Shown here one piece after another: positions 12,701-25,393 of a stretch of DNA of 64,000 bases. The stretch is taken from contig PJRA01000272.1 in assembly GCA_016987375.1 (NCBI GenBank), positions 1,442,416-1,506,415 of the forward strand. The letters are read 5' to 3'. Origin of the DNA: Brachionus koreanus (Eukaryota > Rotifera > Eurotatoria > Ploima > Brachionidae). The notes below the pieces were generated by a model. The model ran no database searches. It was not told the origin of the DNA and was given only the letters and a program-made list of their open reading frames with translations. Each line of letters opens with the position of its first letter. The stretch's first letter is position 1. Position numbers and translations under genes: made by a program.

Positions 12701-15700
12701 AATGTTTTTATCATTTTTTCGACACAATGAAATTTGTTCTCTAGATCATCAAAAGTCACATCAATAGTCTAAAAATTGTATATTAAAAAATGTTGATGAA
12801 TCATTTAAAATCGACATACCGTTACTGTATTTATTCGTAAAGCATTTGACAACTTTACACTGATCCTATTTGATTTTTTTATCATTGAATGCATTGTTAG
12901 CTTAGACATTTTGTTAGAAATTGTTGAGTTTTCTTTTATTTTTCGACCATATTTAACAACTGAATACAAAAAAAAGTAATATTGAATATAAAAAATTTCT
13001 AAATTCTTACTTAACTCATGCCTTCGCTTGATTTCATTAATATAAGTGGCCACATCCTGCATTGACTTCAAAGCTTCAAGAAGGTCTTGATAGTCAATAT
13101 GATAATTTTCCGTATTCTTATTAAAATAAAAATTTAAAATAAATATTCAAATTATTTTATTTTTTACTTTAATTAGTTCTTGTAGTAAGAGCGGATATTT
13201 TAATACTCTTTGAATCGGTTTCAGTAGCAACGACTGAAGGTCAAGAGTATTTACTTGTTGTCGTATAATAGTTAGTCCATTGTCAATGAAATTATTTAAT
13301 GATTTTTCATTCTAAGAATTAGGATTTTAAATTAAAATAATCTTTTTTCTGGCTTACTTTTTCAAGGATATTGTTTGAATATTCAATATATTGAGCATAT
13401 TGAGAATAAACAACTCTAATAGTTTCACAATTTTTAAGAAAACATCGTCCAACTCTCACTTCTTCAGGCCTTTGATTCAAAATATTCAATTCAAAATCAT
13501 TTAAAAGTGAACTTGATAGATCAACAATGTCTTTTAGATTACAAAAAATGGCATCTTTAAGTTCATTTGAAATCTAAATAAGAGGTGTTTAATGCAAAAT
13601 TGAAAATTTAAACTACAATAATTTAGTACTGATGAATCACTGTTTTGTCCAATATATATATCATATAACAATTTCATCACTCTATAAAAATCCATTTCAG
13701 TTTGTATCAATTCATCAACTACTTTTCCCTTAGAACTACACTTATGTTCAATATCGTCTTCATAAATGCTAAAAAAATTTATTTAATTTTATGAAATGAA
13801 AATCAAATAAAAAACCTCTCGTAATCTTTACAAGTCAATTGTTCGTTTTCGGAGATTAATTTTGATTTTTTTCCACTAATAATTGGGGATGGCGGACTTG
13901 ATGACGAAGATGAGCACGATAGAGAAGAAGAAAAAGAAGATGACTTAGAAGAGGCAGAAGAAATTGATTTTTTTATGGGTTTGATTATATCACATAAAAG
14001 TCTATTGCGTAAAGTCGATATCCGTGAATCATCCAAATTGTTTTGATCAACATTTTCATTTCTATGATTTTTTTTACCAATAAAAGATTTTATCTTATTT
14101 CTTCCATTGCTTGTTGAACTAGAATTCAAAACACTTTCAGTTGCAGATTCGTTCATTGTTTCGTTAATATCTTGATAGCTTGAGGACTTGTTAATTTCCT
14201 AGAACAAGAATTATATTCATTAAAATTTTTGTTTTGGTTTGTTTTAAAATTTTACTAAAATATCGGTAGAATTTTCGCTACTTGAGGTAGTGAAATTGAT
14301 GGACGATTTTTCATAATTTAAATAAATGCTTCTCGGGTAGATTTTCGGTTTGCTCAAGTTTTCGTCTTAAATTAAAACGCATTAAACTTTTTTTTTTTAT
14401 TAGAACATAAGATTGTTTCTTAAACGAGTAATTAAGTATTTAAAATGGTTAAGATAGTGGGTCGAGCTCAAGTGAAAAGAAAAATCCAATTCACCCCATT
14501 TGCTTTTGAAATAAGTCACAAAATTATCAAGCTTTATCTTGATTATTTTTATCGCTTTTAGATATGTTTCTTATAAAGAGCGCTATTTTAGCAAATAGTT
14601 TGTCCATTAATTTTCCTTTCCAAGTAAATATTTCCCGTTTTAATTAACATATATAGGCTAGATTCACCTGATAAGTAAATAAACTTTATAAAAAAGTATT
14701 TCTTTCTCAAATTTTTAAAATAACTTAAAAATTATTAAAATTTTGATGAAAAAATTTAAAAAAATATTTTTATTAAAAGATCAAATAGGTACAAATGCTA
14801 TTAGGAATAAATACTAGTTTAAATAATAAGTAATAATAATCTTTTTTTATTGAAATCACGTAAAAAATTATTATTTCTGCATTGAATTACAAAATAAACG
14901 AATATTATATGCATTTGTACAATTGAAAAAATGTGTCTTTATTTCCAAGCCATAAATTTTTCATTCAAGATTAATTTTTTCACTTTATCTTTAATTTTTT
15001 TTCTAAACTTGCGTAACTACATATTTAAATATTGTGTATTTATTAATTGCAAAATTTAAATATTTTTTAATAAGCTTAAATTTTTTCTTTAAGGTGAAAT
15101 GGCTTTGAACCGTCAATCAAAAAAGGCTCAGAAAATTGAATAAATAATTATAAAATTTTACTTTTGAATTGCTTTGCTTGATTTTAAAAACAAAAAAATA
15201 AGAAGCGAATATTAATAACACAAACAATTTTCCCAAAAGATGTTTAGTTTTTAGCACCCATTTTATTAAGTTACTATTTAGTTTTCGGTCGTTCTTGAAA
15301 AAAAAATTATATATAATATCTAGCACATCTAATTTTCAAGAAAGAAAATGAGAAAATTTAAATCTACTTGAAAACTGAATATTTTTTTTGATTTTAATTT
15401 TTTTTTAAATGATATTTTTTATTTTATCTATTTGTTTGAATAAAATAAAAACTGATAAATTGTAAATTCTTATTAATAAGTTTTAAAAATAAATATTTAA
15501 AAAAAAACAAATCTTACTTAGTTTATTGTATGTTTGCTCAGAATAATTATTAACCTGATAATTATCAATATAATTTTTTTTTAATTTGTTTAAATTTGGA
15601 TTTTTTTTCAATATGAGCGATTTCGATCGATTTATTTTAGGTTTTTTGACTATTTTAGAACGAACAGTACTAAACTTAATAGATCCATGTTCTGAAAGAC

Positions 15701-15962
15701 TAAATTTTTGATATGCCGAATAGTTTGAAGAACTCGAAGATGTATAAACAAAGTACAGGTTATCTTTATCTTTTTCGTTTCCAAAGCTCGGAGGACATAG
15801 TGCGATATTTTTCAAAATTTGAACATTCTGTATCGAGTTTACATTAGAGTCAATATGACTAGCTACATTGTCATAAAATCCACCATTTAATTTTCGCAAA
15901 TGATTGTTTTTACGAAAATCAAATAATTTGTCATAAACATTGCTTGAAAAGTTGTCCTTCAT
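9766..15962 (-). CDS. Rho guanine-nucleotide exchange factor, DH-BAR-SH3-SH3 (DNMBP/ARHGEF37/38-like, 15 exons, ~1071 aa)
   Basis: Exons 15962-15518, 14365-14256, 14198-13816, 13768-13630, 13573-13358, 13311-13168, 13116-13011, 12959-12820, 12768-12535, 11478-11317, 11264-11079, 10899-10621, 10564-10290, 10236-10029 and 9954-9766 sum to 1072 in-frame codons. Residues 1-315 are Ser/Asn/Lys-rich and look disordered. A Dbl-homology domain covers ~325-515, with the CR3-type motif LLLKPIQRVLKYPLLLQELI. A BAR domain covers ~540-755 and includes KLIVKRRDKLLDYE. Two SH3 domains lie at ~890-950 (…HWFVDNGSGKGIVPAKIL) and ~1009-1070 (CVALYSFDS…WWLVQ…GYVPANYVEL). BAR in place of PH after DH is the Tuba/ARHGEF37/38 arrangement, so Cdc42/Rho activation at curved membrane is expected. 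The N-terminal SH3 domains of vertebrate DNMBP are absent. The introns after exons 3 and 13 use weak donors (GTTTTT, GTTTCA). Confidence 0.88.
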
Positions 15963-17207
15963 TGTATTTAAATTTAAACTAGTTTTGATAAATCATTTTT
16001 GTCTAAAAACGAAAGTTATTTTTATGAGGTTTTTTTTATTAATGTTGAATTCGATCAAATAAGAATTTTACTGTCTTTATCGATTAACCTTATTCTTGCT
16101 TAAATCTAAACATAAAACAGAAATATTTGATTGAAAATCTCGGAAGAGTCGGATAATAAATTTTTCTTATAAACAATATTGAAATGAAAAATAAGCTTTT
16201 TTTCCGGATCATTTGATATTAATTAAATATATTTTAAGTCGTTTACAGACTTTTATTCATTTATATTTTGTTTAAGATTAATCTTGTTTAAAATACCTTG
16301 AAGACAAATGTAATACAAATCTATAAGTTCAAATATAAAATAGATCGACTAGAATATCAATGAAATATAGCTAATATTTAAATTAACCTCTTTTTAGAAT
16401 TTTATTATCAATCACGTTTGCTAATGTCAGATTCAATGAGATCAAGAATTTACGTCTTATTAACATTTCAAGCTTATATGACAGTTAGCCTTGGGAAAAA
16501 AAATTAAAAGTTAGTAGAACAAATTTAGAAAATAAAGAATTATGATGATTTGTATGATAATTTTAAATTTAAATCTCGAGATTTACTGAAGTTTTTTTCT
16601 TCAAAAACAAAATATGATTAAAAAATATTTTTGTTTCCAGTTAAAATCATTTTAAAGGTCTCGAAGCCATAATCTAACAATATTTTTATTTTATTTCAAA
16701 ATATTAATTTCTAAATCTAAAAGAAAAAAAAACATTCACGATTTATCTTTAAATTATCTTTTGATAATTATTTGGTTGAATTATTATTTTTGCGTTTTCT
16801 TAATTAACAAGTTCTAACTATGCTTTACTTGGCATGATATTTTGTTTTAATCAGACGGATTAATCAATCTAGATCAATAGTCTAATAGATACTTATGTCC
16901 AAGAGATGAAAAAATCCGAAGCCACATATTGTCTTACAATTCTCACTAACATAAGTTCTACTATCATCAAATAATTGCTTTATTTTATAAGAGATTTCTC
17001 AAAATTTTAATGGCAATAAACTCTTCATTATTAGATCTGAAATATGCTCTTGAATCTTAGATGAGATTCTCTGCTTCATGTAGACAATTTACTTGTGTTT
17101 TTTCAATCTATTTTTTTAAAAAACATGAAAACTTATATTTTTTAAAATTTTGATTTAATTAATTAAAATAAATATTTGTTGGTGAAAAAAAAATTCCATA
17201 CAAATTT

Positions 17208-17275
17208 TGCCCGCCGGTACGACCGTCATATTGGCCGCGTTCGGACCGGCCAGGCTTGACCGCCACCCAGCACTA
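17208..17275. other. GC-rich island in AT-rich spacer
   Basis: About 68 bases, from cccgccggtacg to cacccagcac, are strongly GC-rich while kilobases on either side are about 75-80% AT. The stretch lies just upstream of a LINE 3' fragment on the plus strand. It has no start codon, splice site or long open frame. It could be an internal piece of that retrotransposon or of another repeat. Confidence 0.5.
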
Positions 17276-17299
17276 CTTCATATGTAAATTTTTAAAAAA

Positions 17300-17515
17300 A
17301 ATTATTTAGTGAAACAAATCACAAAGATCAACCAAAGAACACTTTCTGTCGAACAGAGAAATTAAAAATTGGAACCGATTCCTGCCTGAAATAATTTTAG
17401 TAGATACCAAGAACGGTTTTAAAAAGAAAATTGATCAGTTTTTCTAGGCAGAAATATAGTGTCTTGCTCAACAGGGAAACTTATCGTAGCCTATTATTAT
17501 TATTATTATTTATAA
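17300..17515 (+). mobile_element. non-LTR retrotransposon 3' fragment (C-terminal RT tail plus ATT-repeat tail)
   Basis: The plus-strand frame gives FLSNREIKNWNRFLPEIILV followed by NGFKKKIDQFF. This is the characteristic C-terminal pattern of many LINE polyproteins (FxxRxxxxWNxLP…, then FKxxLDxF). It is followed by a short 3' UTR and a run of TTA/ATT units at about 17490-17510, a typical 3' microsatellite tail for such elements. The fragment is severely 5'-truncated and has stops. A homologous C-terminal fragment occurs at 43090-43186. Confidence 0.7.
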
Positions 17516-20500
17516 ATTTTCAAATTAATAAAATTTTGACTTAATTAAAATCTTTATTTAATTAAAAAGCAGCTAAGCTTGCTATATTATCATTTAGATG
17601 ATTTTATTATCATTGATCAGGTTCAAAATTCCCTAAAAAAATGAGCCCTTCTAAAATTATAAATTTATGATTAATTGATCTGCCAAAAACAAAACTTGAA
17701 AATTTACTCTTATTATTTGAATCAAAAAAGATTAATTCATGATTGAGAGCCCTGAAAGCTATAGTTATCATGGATAAATGGTTGGTGTGTAAAAATTTTT
17801 TGTTGAATTTAAAATGATAGAAAACAATCTCCAGAAAAGATCGAACCTAAGATAATTTTTGCTGCTATTAATAATTATTAGTTAGCGATTGAATAATACA
17901 AAACTTGCAAATGCTTTGTTATTTAATACAATGAAAAAAGCGAATTTATTTTAAACAAAAGATTATTTTAGATAGAAAAATCGATGCTACAAATTATTAG
18001 TTAAGCACAAAATGCTTTTAGCATAAAAAAATTAGACCATATTATTGCTTAGCATTTTACATAAATTTTACGAAACATTTTTTTTATGGGAAAATATTAA
18101 AAATTATTTAAGCAAGTCAGAAATGCTTGGCTTAGGGATCAAGATTGTCTAAAGTTTGTATTTGAAATTTAGTAGTATTTAAATGACTGTTGGATAGAAA
18201 AATGCATGTCTCGAAGATAAAAATGAGAATTTAAAAATGTTTTATAAATACAAAATCCGAAATGGATTTTCTAGAATTCCCATTTTATTTACTATTGGGT
18301 CAAAGAAAGGGTGTCCATTTTTGACTCTAAAAATGATTAAAAAAACTTCTCTTAGTTTTCAAGAGTATCAAATGCTTCTAAAACTAGATCGACCTTTTTT
18401 ACAATTTCTATAAATAAATTAAAAGTTAAATTATAAGAAAAAAATATATTTTTTGATATAAAAAATATCGCGTCTAAAACATTTTAAAAATAACATAGAA
18501 TATAATAGAATGGGGGTTTTTATTAAATTAACAGCAATTAGATTATCTAGTCACTTAGATGTTTTAGATAAGCTTCTGTTTTGCTTATCGTCTGGTAAAA
18601 ATAATCTAACTGTTGATTTTTTTTTGCTTTGAAAATTAAATTTAAATCTTTTGCTTTTGAAAATAAAGCTTCTAAATAAACCCGAAAAAAACACGTAAAC
18701 AAATAAAATTTGGTTTAGTACACTCTTGAAATATTTGAAGATTTGTCAATATTTTTGTTACTTAGATTCTAGGATTTTCCACTCAAATGTAAATTAAAAT
18801 TTATTCGTGTTTATGAATCCTGTAAACTAAAAAAAAATCACACAAACGATTTCTAGTTAATTTTATTATCTATCAATTAAAATTAAAAATAAAAAACACT
18901 ATTTATTTTTTTCAAATATTTGGGGGATTTTGAACCAAAAAATTTAATATGGACTTTTAAATAAAAATCTATCGATTAATTTTCACTTTAAACTAATGAA
19001 TGTAAAATTCCAATATAAATTTAATATGAAGAGCTTTGATACTTTTTGAAATAAAAGATTTTGTGTTTCTTAAATTTTTTTTGATCTAAATTTATTTAAA
19101 TGATTTTAGCATCTTAGTTTTATGGAAATAAAATTATGAACAAAAAAAATAAAGATAGTTAATATTTGTTTTCTTAAATAGGCCATTAAAAATTTATTGA
19201 TAAAAATTTCAAGTTGTATAACGTTTTGAGAATTTCGCAAATTTATATGAAAAAAAATTGTTTGTTTTCATAAAGTAGCTAAAACAACTAATTTAATTGT
19301 CCGTGTAGACTAGCCTAGAGGTTTGCCTAAAAAATTAAAAAAAAATTAAAATTTTTTTTGGTAAAACATGATATTTAGATCGCACTTAAATATGAATAGA
19401 TATAAATTAAAAACACAATAGAAAAAAAAAAATTAAAATTTTTCAACAAGCTTCAATTTCAAGTAAATAAACGGTTAAGTCTTGATTTTGAACGATATGC
19501 GTATTAATTTAAATTAAAATAAAGTGTTACAATTTCAATATTTTGAATAAAATATAACTATTTGACTAGTTCATTTGACTGGATATTTGGGCCCTATTCC
19601 AATCTATTACGTATTCATTTAGTCGTATCGTGAAACCCGTACGATATTTAAATAGCTTGAAAAATTGAACGCTCGGTCCTCACTATTTCAAATTTAATAA
19701 CTCACTAAAAAACACTTTTTAACTTCAAGTGTCCAGAAATTAGGCCATGCTAGGCAAAAATTAAATTTCAATTAGTTTTTGAAACTTATATCGAAAACTC
19801 TTAATTAAAACTCTCTGGATAATTATAGACTATTAAGTAAGAATTAGCCATAAAAGGTATCTTCAACAAGCTACTCGTTCAGACACCGAAAATTTTCCTA
19901 AATCACCAATTGTGAGTGAATTGAATAACAAAAGACTTAATTACCTGTTATCTTATTCAAATTGTAGCCTTATTTGTTTAACCCAGAAACTCGAATAAAT
20001 AGTCTTTTGGCCACCATTTGTCTTAACTAAGCCTGGATTAATACCTTTTCAAATTCTGGTTAGAATACCCATTTTGCTATATGAAGCTCATTCGTCTCCT
20101 TGGTCTTTTATAAGTTTTTTTTGTTTTTTAGAAAAAATTACAAATATCTCACGAAAAAATGACAACTATTTTAGGCGATTGACATGGTTACGAAATAAAG
20201 TTAACCAAAATTAGATTAAATATTTTTAATTGTGAAAACAAAACTGTGATTTAACGCAAAAAAGATTTTTTGTCTAACTTGAGAAGAAATAAAAATGAAC
20301 ATTTAATGTTGACATTTAAGAAAAAACTCTAATACCTAGCTAAATAGGAGATTGGGAAGGAAGCCATTATCTTGATTAAGTCATTAACCAAACTAATTGT
20401 AGTACTATTGTATCAAAAATTGATTCTTTCTGATCATTATAGGCAATAATTTAACCACTTTTTATACTTGTTGACTGAGGGTCAAATATTTTAGTTGAAT

Positions 20501-23500
20501 TTGCCGAATTGCCTTTTTAACATTCGTAAATTAAAGTAAATATCTTTCGATGTTGCTATAGTTAAAAGCAAAAACAAAATTTCCTCTATTAAACAAATCA
20601 ATAAGGATAATTATATGCTTTTTTATGATTAATTATTTTGTACTTGGTCTATGATTCCGTGTTCTTATATTGTGTCTTCGCTGAAAATACCGACAATAAA
20701 AAAATTAAATTCTATGCATACACAATTCAAATGAAAATTAAAATAATTTTATTTATATTTAATAATTATTTATTTTTTTTTTAATAATACCAGTATCAGA
20801 AATTAATCAAGTCCATTTAAATTAGCTTTCTATTCATGCTGGTATTTGTGTATTTTTAATAGTAGCTTAAAAAAAAATAAGCAAAATGCCAGCATTCAAA
20901 TTGAATAAGTGTTTTAATATTTTTAAAGTTTTTTTTTATTATTTGAAAAAAAAAATTTGCTAATAGAAAAAGTAAGTCATTTTGTTTATTTGATTAAAAT
21001 TTTGCAAATTTTATTTTTCATTTTGGCCAATTTTTATGCAAATGAATATTTTTAATCTAAAGAATATGTTTATCATGAATTATGGTTTTTATTTTTGATA
21101 CTTAATGTAAAATATCATAGATTAACATAGTTTTTGTTTAATGTCATATTTATCAGATTTCGGCACTGAGGCTAACTTCAAAACATCTTTAATTTTCCAA
21201 GTTTTATCAAAAATTAGTATTAATATATATTTCAAAAATTGCTATATTTTACCATTGAGAATTCATTTATTGTAAATATTGTAGTTTTATTATTAAAATT
21301 AATTCATGAGAAATTACGCTAAATTTTGGCGATGTTAAATATAAGATAAAATAAATAAAAAAATAATAAAAATATTGAAAAATAAATAAAAAATTTTCGT
21401 AAAATTTTTGTTAATTTTAAAAAAAATCATATTTAAAAGCAAAAATATTATGAATCAGAAATAATCAAAGACAAAATTTAAAAGTTTTATTAATCTTCAA
21501 CAATTTTGATTAATATTTGTAATATGGCCAATTTTTTTTTATTCATTAATGGAAATTTCTAAACTTTTGAATGAACGAAAAATAGACCAACTAAAAAAAA
21601 TTCTTATTACGTTTGATTAATTAATAATTTTTAGGAAAAAAAATACAAAAAATTAAAGAAAAATTTATTTTATGGAATGGAAACAAGAAAATAAATCAAA
21701 ATTTTGTTAATTAATTTACTAAATGACATATATTTTTTTCTAAAAAATTCAATCAAAAATAACCTAGTTTTCAAACTGAGTTAACCCAAAGTAAATATAG
21801 AAATTTACAGCTTTGTAAGATTTTAAAAAATATGTTGTTTTGCTTTTGGATTTTTAAGATAATCGGTTAATTTTTTAGAAAATTATATTTTAAAAAAATC
21901 AATTAAATAATAATTTTAAAAAAAAAATACTGAAAATCAAAGAAAAAAAATACTTCATTATTTAAAAAGGCCAAAAATATTTTCTAAAGAATTCTCTAAA
22001 TCTAATTGAAACAAATCAAAAACACATCTTGTTCTAGACAGTCAAATTGGCTCAAAATCTTGATTTGGTTTTTAAAGAAAAATTTTAATTTCGACTTAAA
22101 TATATTTTAATTAAAAATATTGCTTATTCAACTATATTTTTTATATTAAATCATAATGTTATTTTAGACTTTTATTGAATTAGAAAAAAATTTCAAATTT
22201 GATTTTTTTACATAATTTGTCATTGACTTTATTTCTAAAATAAATAGTTTGCTTGCTGAAAAGAAGTGATTTTTTTCAGAAAAAAATTTATTTTTGACGA
22301 TTGAACTAATCATAAATTTAAAAATAATTATTCACTAAATCAAGCCAGGCAACAAACAGCTTTCCCGATTGTGAATTATTCTAATAGCGAATTTAATTCT
22401 GCCAGAATATAGTATTTGAATATATTGTATTAATTTTAAAAATCAATCAATTGAATTTTTAGACTAGCATAACTTAACTAAAATTTGTTGTGCGCAATCT
22501 CCAATATTATACATGTAATTGAATTTAATATCATATATTCTTTCTTTATTACATTAGATATACATATTTTATTACTAAAAAGCATCTAAATAAATCGATA
22601 ATTTAAAAATGCTTAAAATTTTAAATTTTAGGATTACCTTTAAGGATTTATGATAACTTAGACGATGAATTCCAAGAAAATAAGCAAAAATAACCTGTTT
22701 TCAAGACACTAAATTAAAAATATTAACAAAAATATTTGTTTTCATAGAATAAAACGATTCTGGTTTTCATTTTTTATTATTCAAAAGCTAATAATTTTTA
22801 CAATTTTTTTTTTTAATTTTTCTAATAACCATTTAGAAAGGAAATAGTTGAGTTAAATAGCCTTTTGCGGCACAGGGGAAAAATTTAAATTAATTGAAAC
22901 AAAAATTTCAAATTGAGCAAAAAAGCAGGAGCGATAAGCGGCACGTTCCGCAAATCTTATTCACGCAATGCAGTGAATCAAAAAAGCATTCAGTTGTACA
23001 ATTATTTCTACACAGAATTTTTTCATATTATATTCAAAACAAAACTGTGATTCCTTATCTGAAAATAGAAGAGAATTAATTTATTTTTAGCTTTTGCTTA
23101 ATTTTGCTTTAATTCTTATAACAAGAAAAATCAAAGAAAGTAATGGTTAATGAGATTATTTCTTTCAATAATTTGTTTTGAATACCGTGAGGAAAAAATT
23201 CTATTTCTGATTATTGAAAATTTTGGCTTTCTTATTTTGTAATATGTTTTGGTTTAGAGAAAATATATAATTTTTTATACATTATGTATTAAATTGAAAT
23301 CGAAGAAAAGCCTTTGGGAATTCTGAAAATGTTAGATTAATCATCAAAGTTATGTTTAGAAACAAAATTAATAATAAAATAAATTAATAAAATAACTTTC
23401 AATTAAATTGATTAATGGATGGTTTTAGTCTGCAATGAAAACTTTTTTTTAGCATAACAAGTACAAATAGAACTTTTGGAGAAACAATGAATTGTAAACA

Positions 23501-25393
23501 AATTTTTCAACTTTTTATTTAAAAATTAGAGTTAATTTCTTTGATTTTCAAATAAATTAATTTAAGATTGAGGCTAAAATTTTATTTAAGATTTTAAACA
23601 TTTAAGTCACGAAAACAATTGAGATTTTTCAATTCAGGTTTTTTTCTCAATCAAGGTACATATTTTCTAATTTCAAGGCAAACATTTCTTAAATAAAAAG
23701 CGATCAGTTTAAAGCAATTGTCGAAAAGACCTGGAATGGCTCTAAAAAATAAATGTGCTTTGAGCTAATTGAAATCATAGGGTTTTAAATTTAGAACTAG
23801 AAGTAAATTAACGACTCATTTAATTTTTAATTCCATGTGAATAAATTTAAAAGCATTTTGATGATGAGTTCTTAAATTTGACAAGACTTTAACTAAAAAA
23901 AAAAAGAAGAAAAATTTCTTATGTTCATTTTTTGATCAAGTTTATGTTTGATTGCAAATTTTATGAAGCATTGGTTTTGTTTATTTGATTTTCTCTTCAT
24001 TATAAGTTATTATCAGAACCAAAAATGTAATAATCATAAAATATTTTAATATATTTTATTACTAGACTTATTTGAGTTTAAGTTGAATAAATAGTTTAAG
24101 AAAGCTAAGAACGCAACAAGAACAATTAAAATAAAATAAATTGAAATTTCAAGACCTAAAGGTTCTTGAGCGAATCGTAAATTTTGTTCTTATTGTCGAA
24201 TTATCATATCTAAAAATAACTTGCGTACAAGCTAGTGCTGATTCATTCAGCTTTTAAATGATGAAAATTACTTGAATAAAATTTTAATCTCAATAGCTAA
24301 AATATCCATAAATGTCTTTAATAATCAATCTTATCAATCGAAGTATTTAATTTATTTGTTTACATTTAGAATATTGATTTTTAAAATTTTCTTAAAGTAA
24401 GTGTTCAAAGAGATATTTGTTTTTTATTTTTCTATATTGTGCGGGGTTTATTAGTATAGGGATAAATATCTTACCTTATTGTAACTATTTAAGTAAATAT
24501 TTAAGTGTAGTTCCTGAGGATTAAGGGACTATATAACTAGCTAAAATTAATTTAAAAACTATTTTACTTAGTTTAAATTTCACTAGAATACGTCGATGTA
24601 AAAATGGTAGGTATATTTTTCTAATCATTTACACAATTTAGGCCTAAGTTAAGCCTAAGTTGCTAGCATTTAGAACTTCTTTTAGTCTAAGGATCTTCTT
24701 CTTTCAGACAACGAATTTTTTATTATTAATTCAACATTTAAAAAAAATTTTTAACATTTAATTTTTTATTAGCTGTTATATTTTCACCATATTTTAGTAT
24801 CTATTGAGTACAGATAAAAACAATAAATATTTTAAAGCTATAAAGACATAAAATTTTTAATATTTTACCATAAATAGTAAAATAAAACCCAAGGTTGAGC
24901 ATTAAATCCGAGTTGCCGTAGAACTATTTGAAAGAATTTAATTATTTCTGTCAAACACATGGATTAAATGAAACAAAATTTTGACAAATTGAATCCGGAA
25001 TTTAAATCGGATTTGATGATTTTTCAGCTGAATGGATATGTCAAGCTTTTGAAAGATTTTAAAGATTTTTTATTGTTGTTGTTGAGGTAGCTGATTTAGT
25101 TAAATTAGAAAGTCTAAGAACAAGTTTATTTTGAAATTTTCAAAATTTTTTCTATTATGCACAAAAAGCGCCCTCAAATTGCTTTCAAATTTTTTGTTTT
25201 TAATTTCAATAAAATTCAATTTTTCTCATTTTTCGATAACATTTTTTAATTATTTATTTTCTTAAGAATACTAACGTAATTAAGGCCTTAAATTAAATTA
25301 AAGTAAAGAGTACAAAAATGCTGTAACTGAATTTAAAATCAAGCTCATTTATTAATTTACTTTTAAGCAGATTGTATCGAAATTGTCCATGAT

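Larger units (their letters stand above)
15963..25393. other. 9.4-kb gene desert
   Basis: Long AT-rich region between the divergently arranged GEF (-) and adenylyl cyclase (+) genes. No multi-exon gene could be built on either strand. It contains a GC-rich island (about 17208-17275) and a LINE 3' fragment (about 17300-17515). A 61-codon open frame at 22894-23079 (+) looks non-coding. The 3' part probably carries upstream regulatory DNA and possibly a non-coding 5' exon of the cyclase; AG at 25369-25370, just before its start, could be an acceptor. Confidence 0.5.

Noticed and set aside
15117..15326. 69-codon frame on the minus strand in GEF intron 1
   Set aside because: Hydrophobic, AT-driven composition, no splice continuity with the GEF exons.
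17490..17512. Stand-alone ATT microsatellite
   Set aside because: Its position right after a LINE C-terminal fragment is better explained as the element's 3' tail.
22894..23079. 61-codon plus-strand frame with less AT-biased DNA
   Set aside because: No domain, no splice context, no conserved motif recognised.
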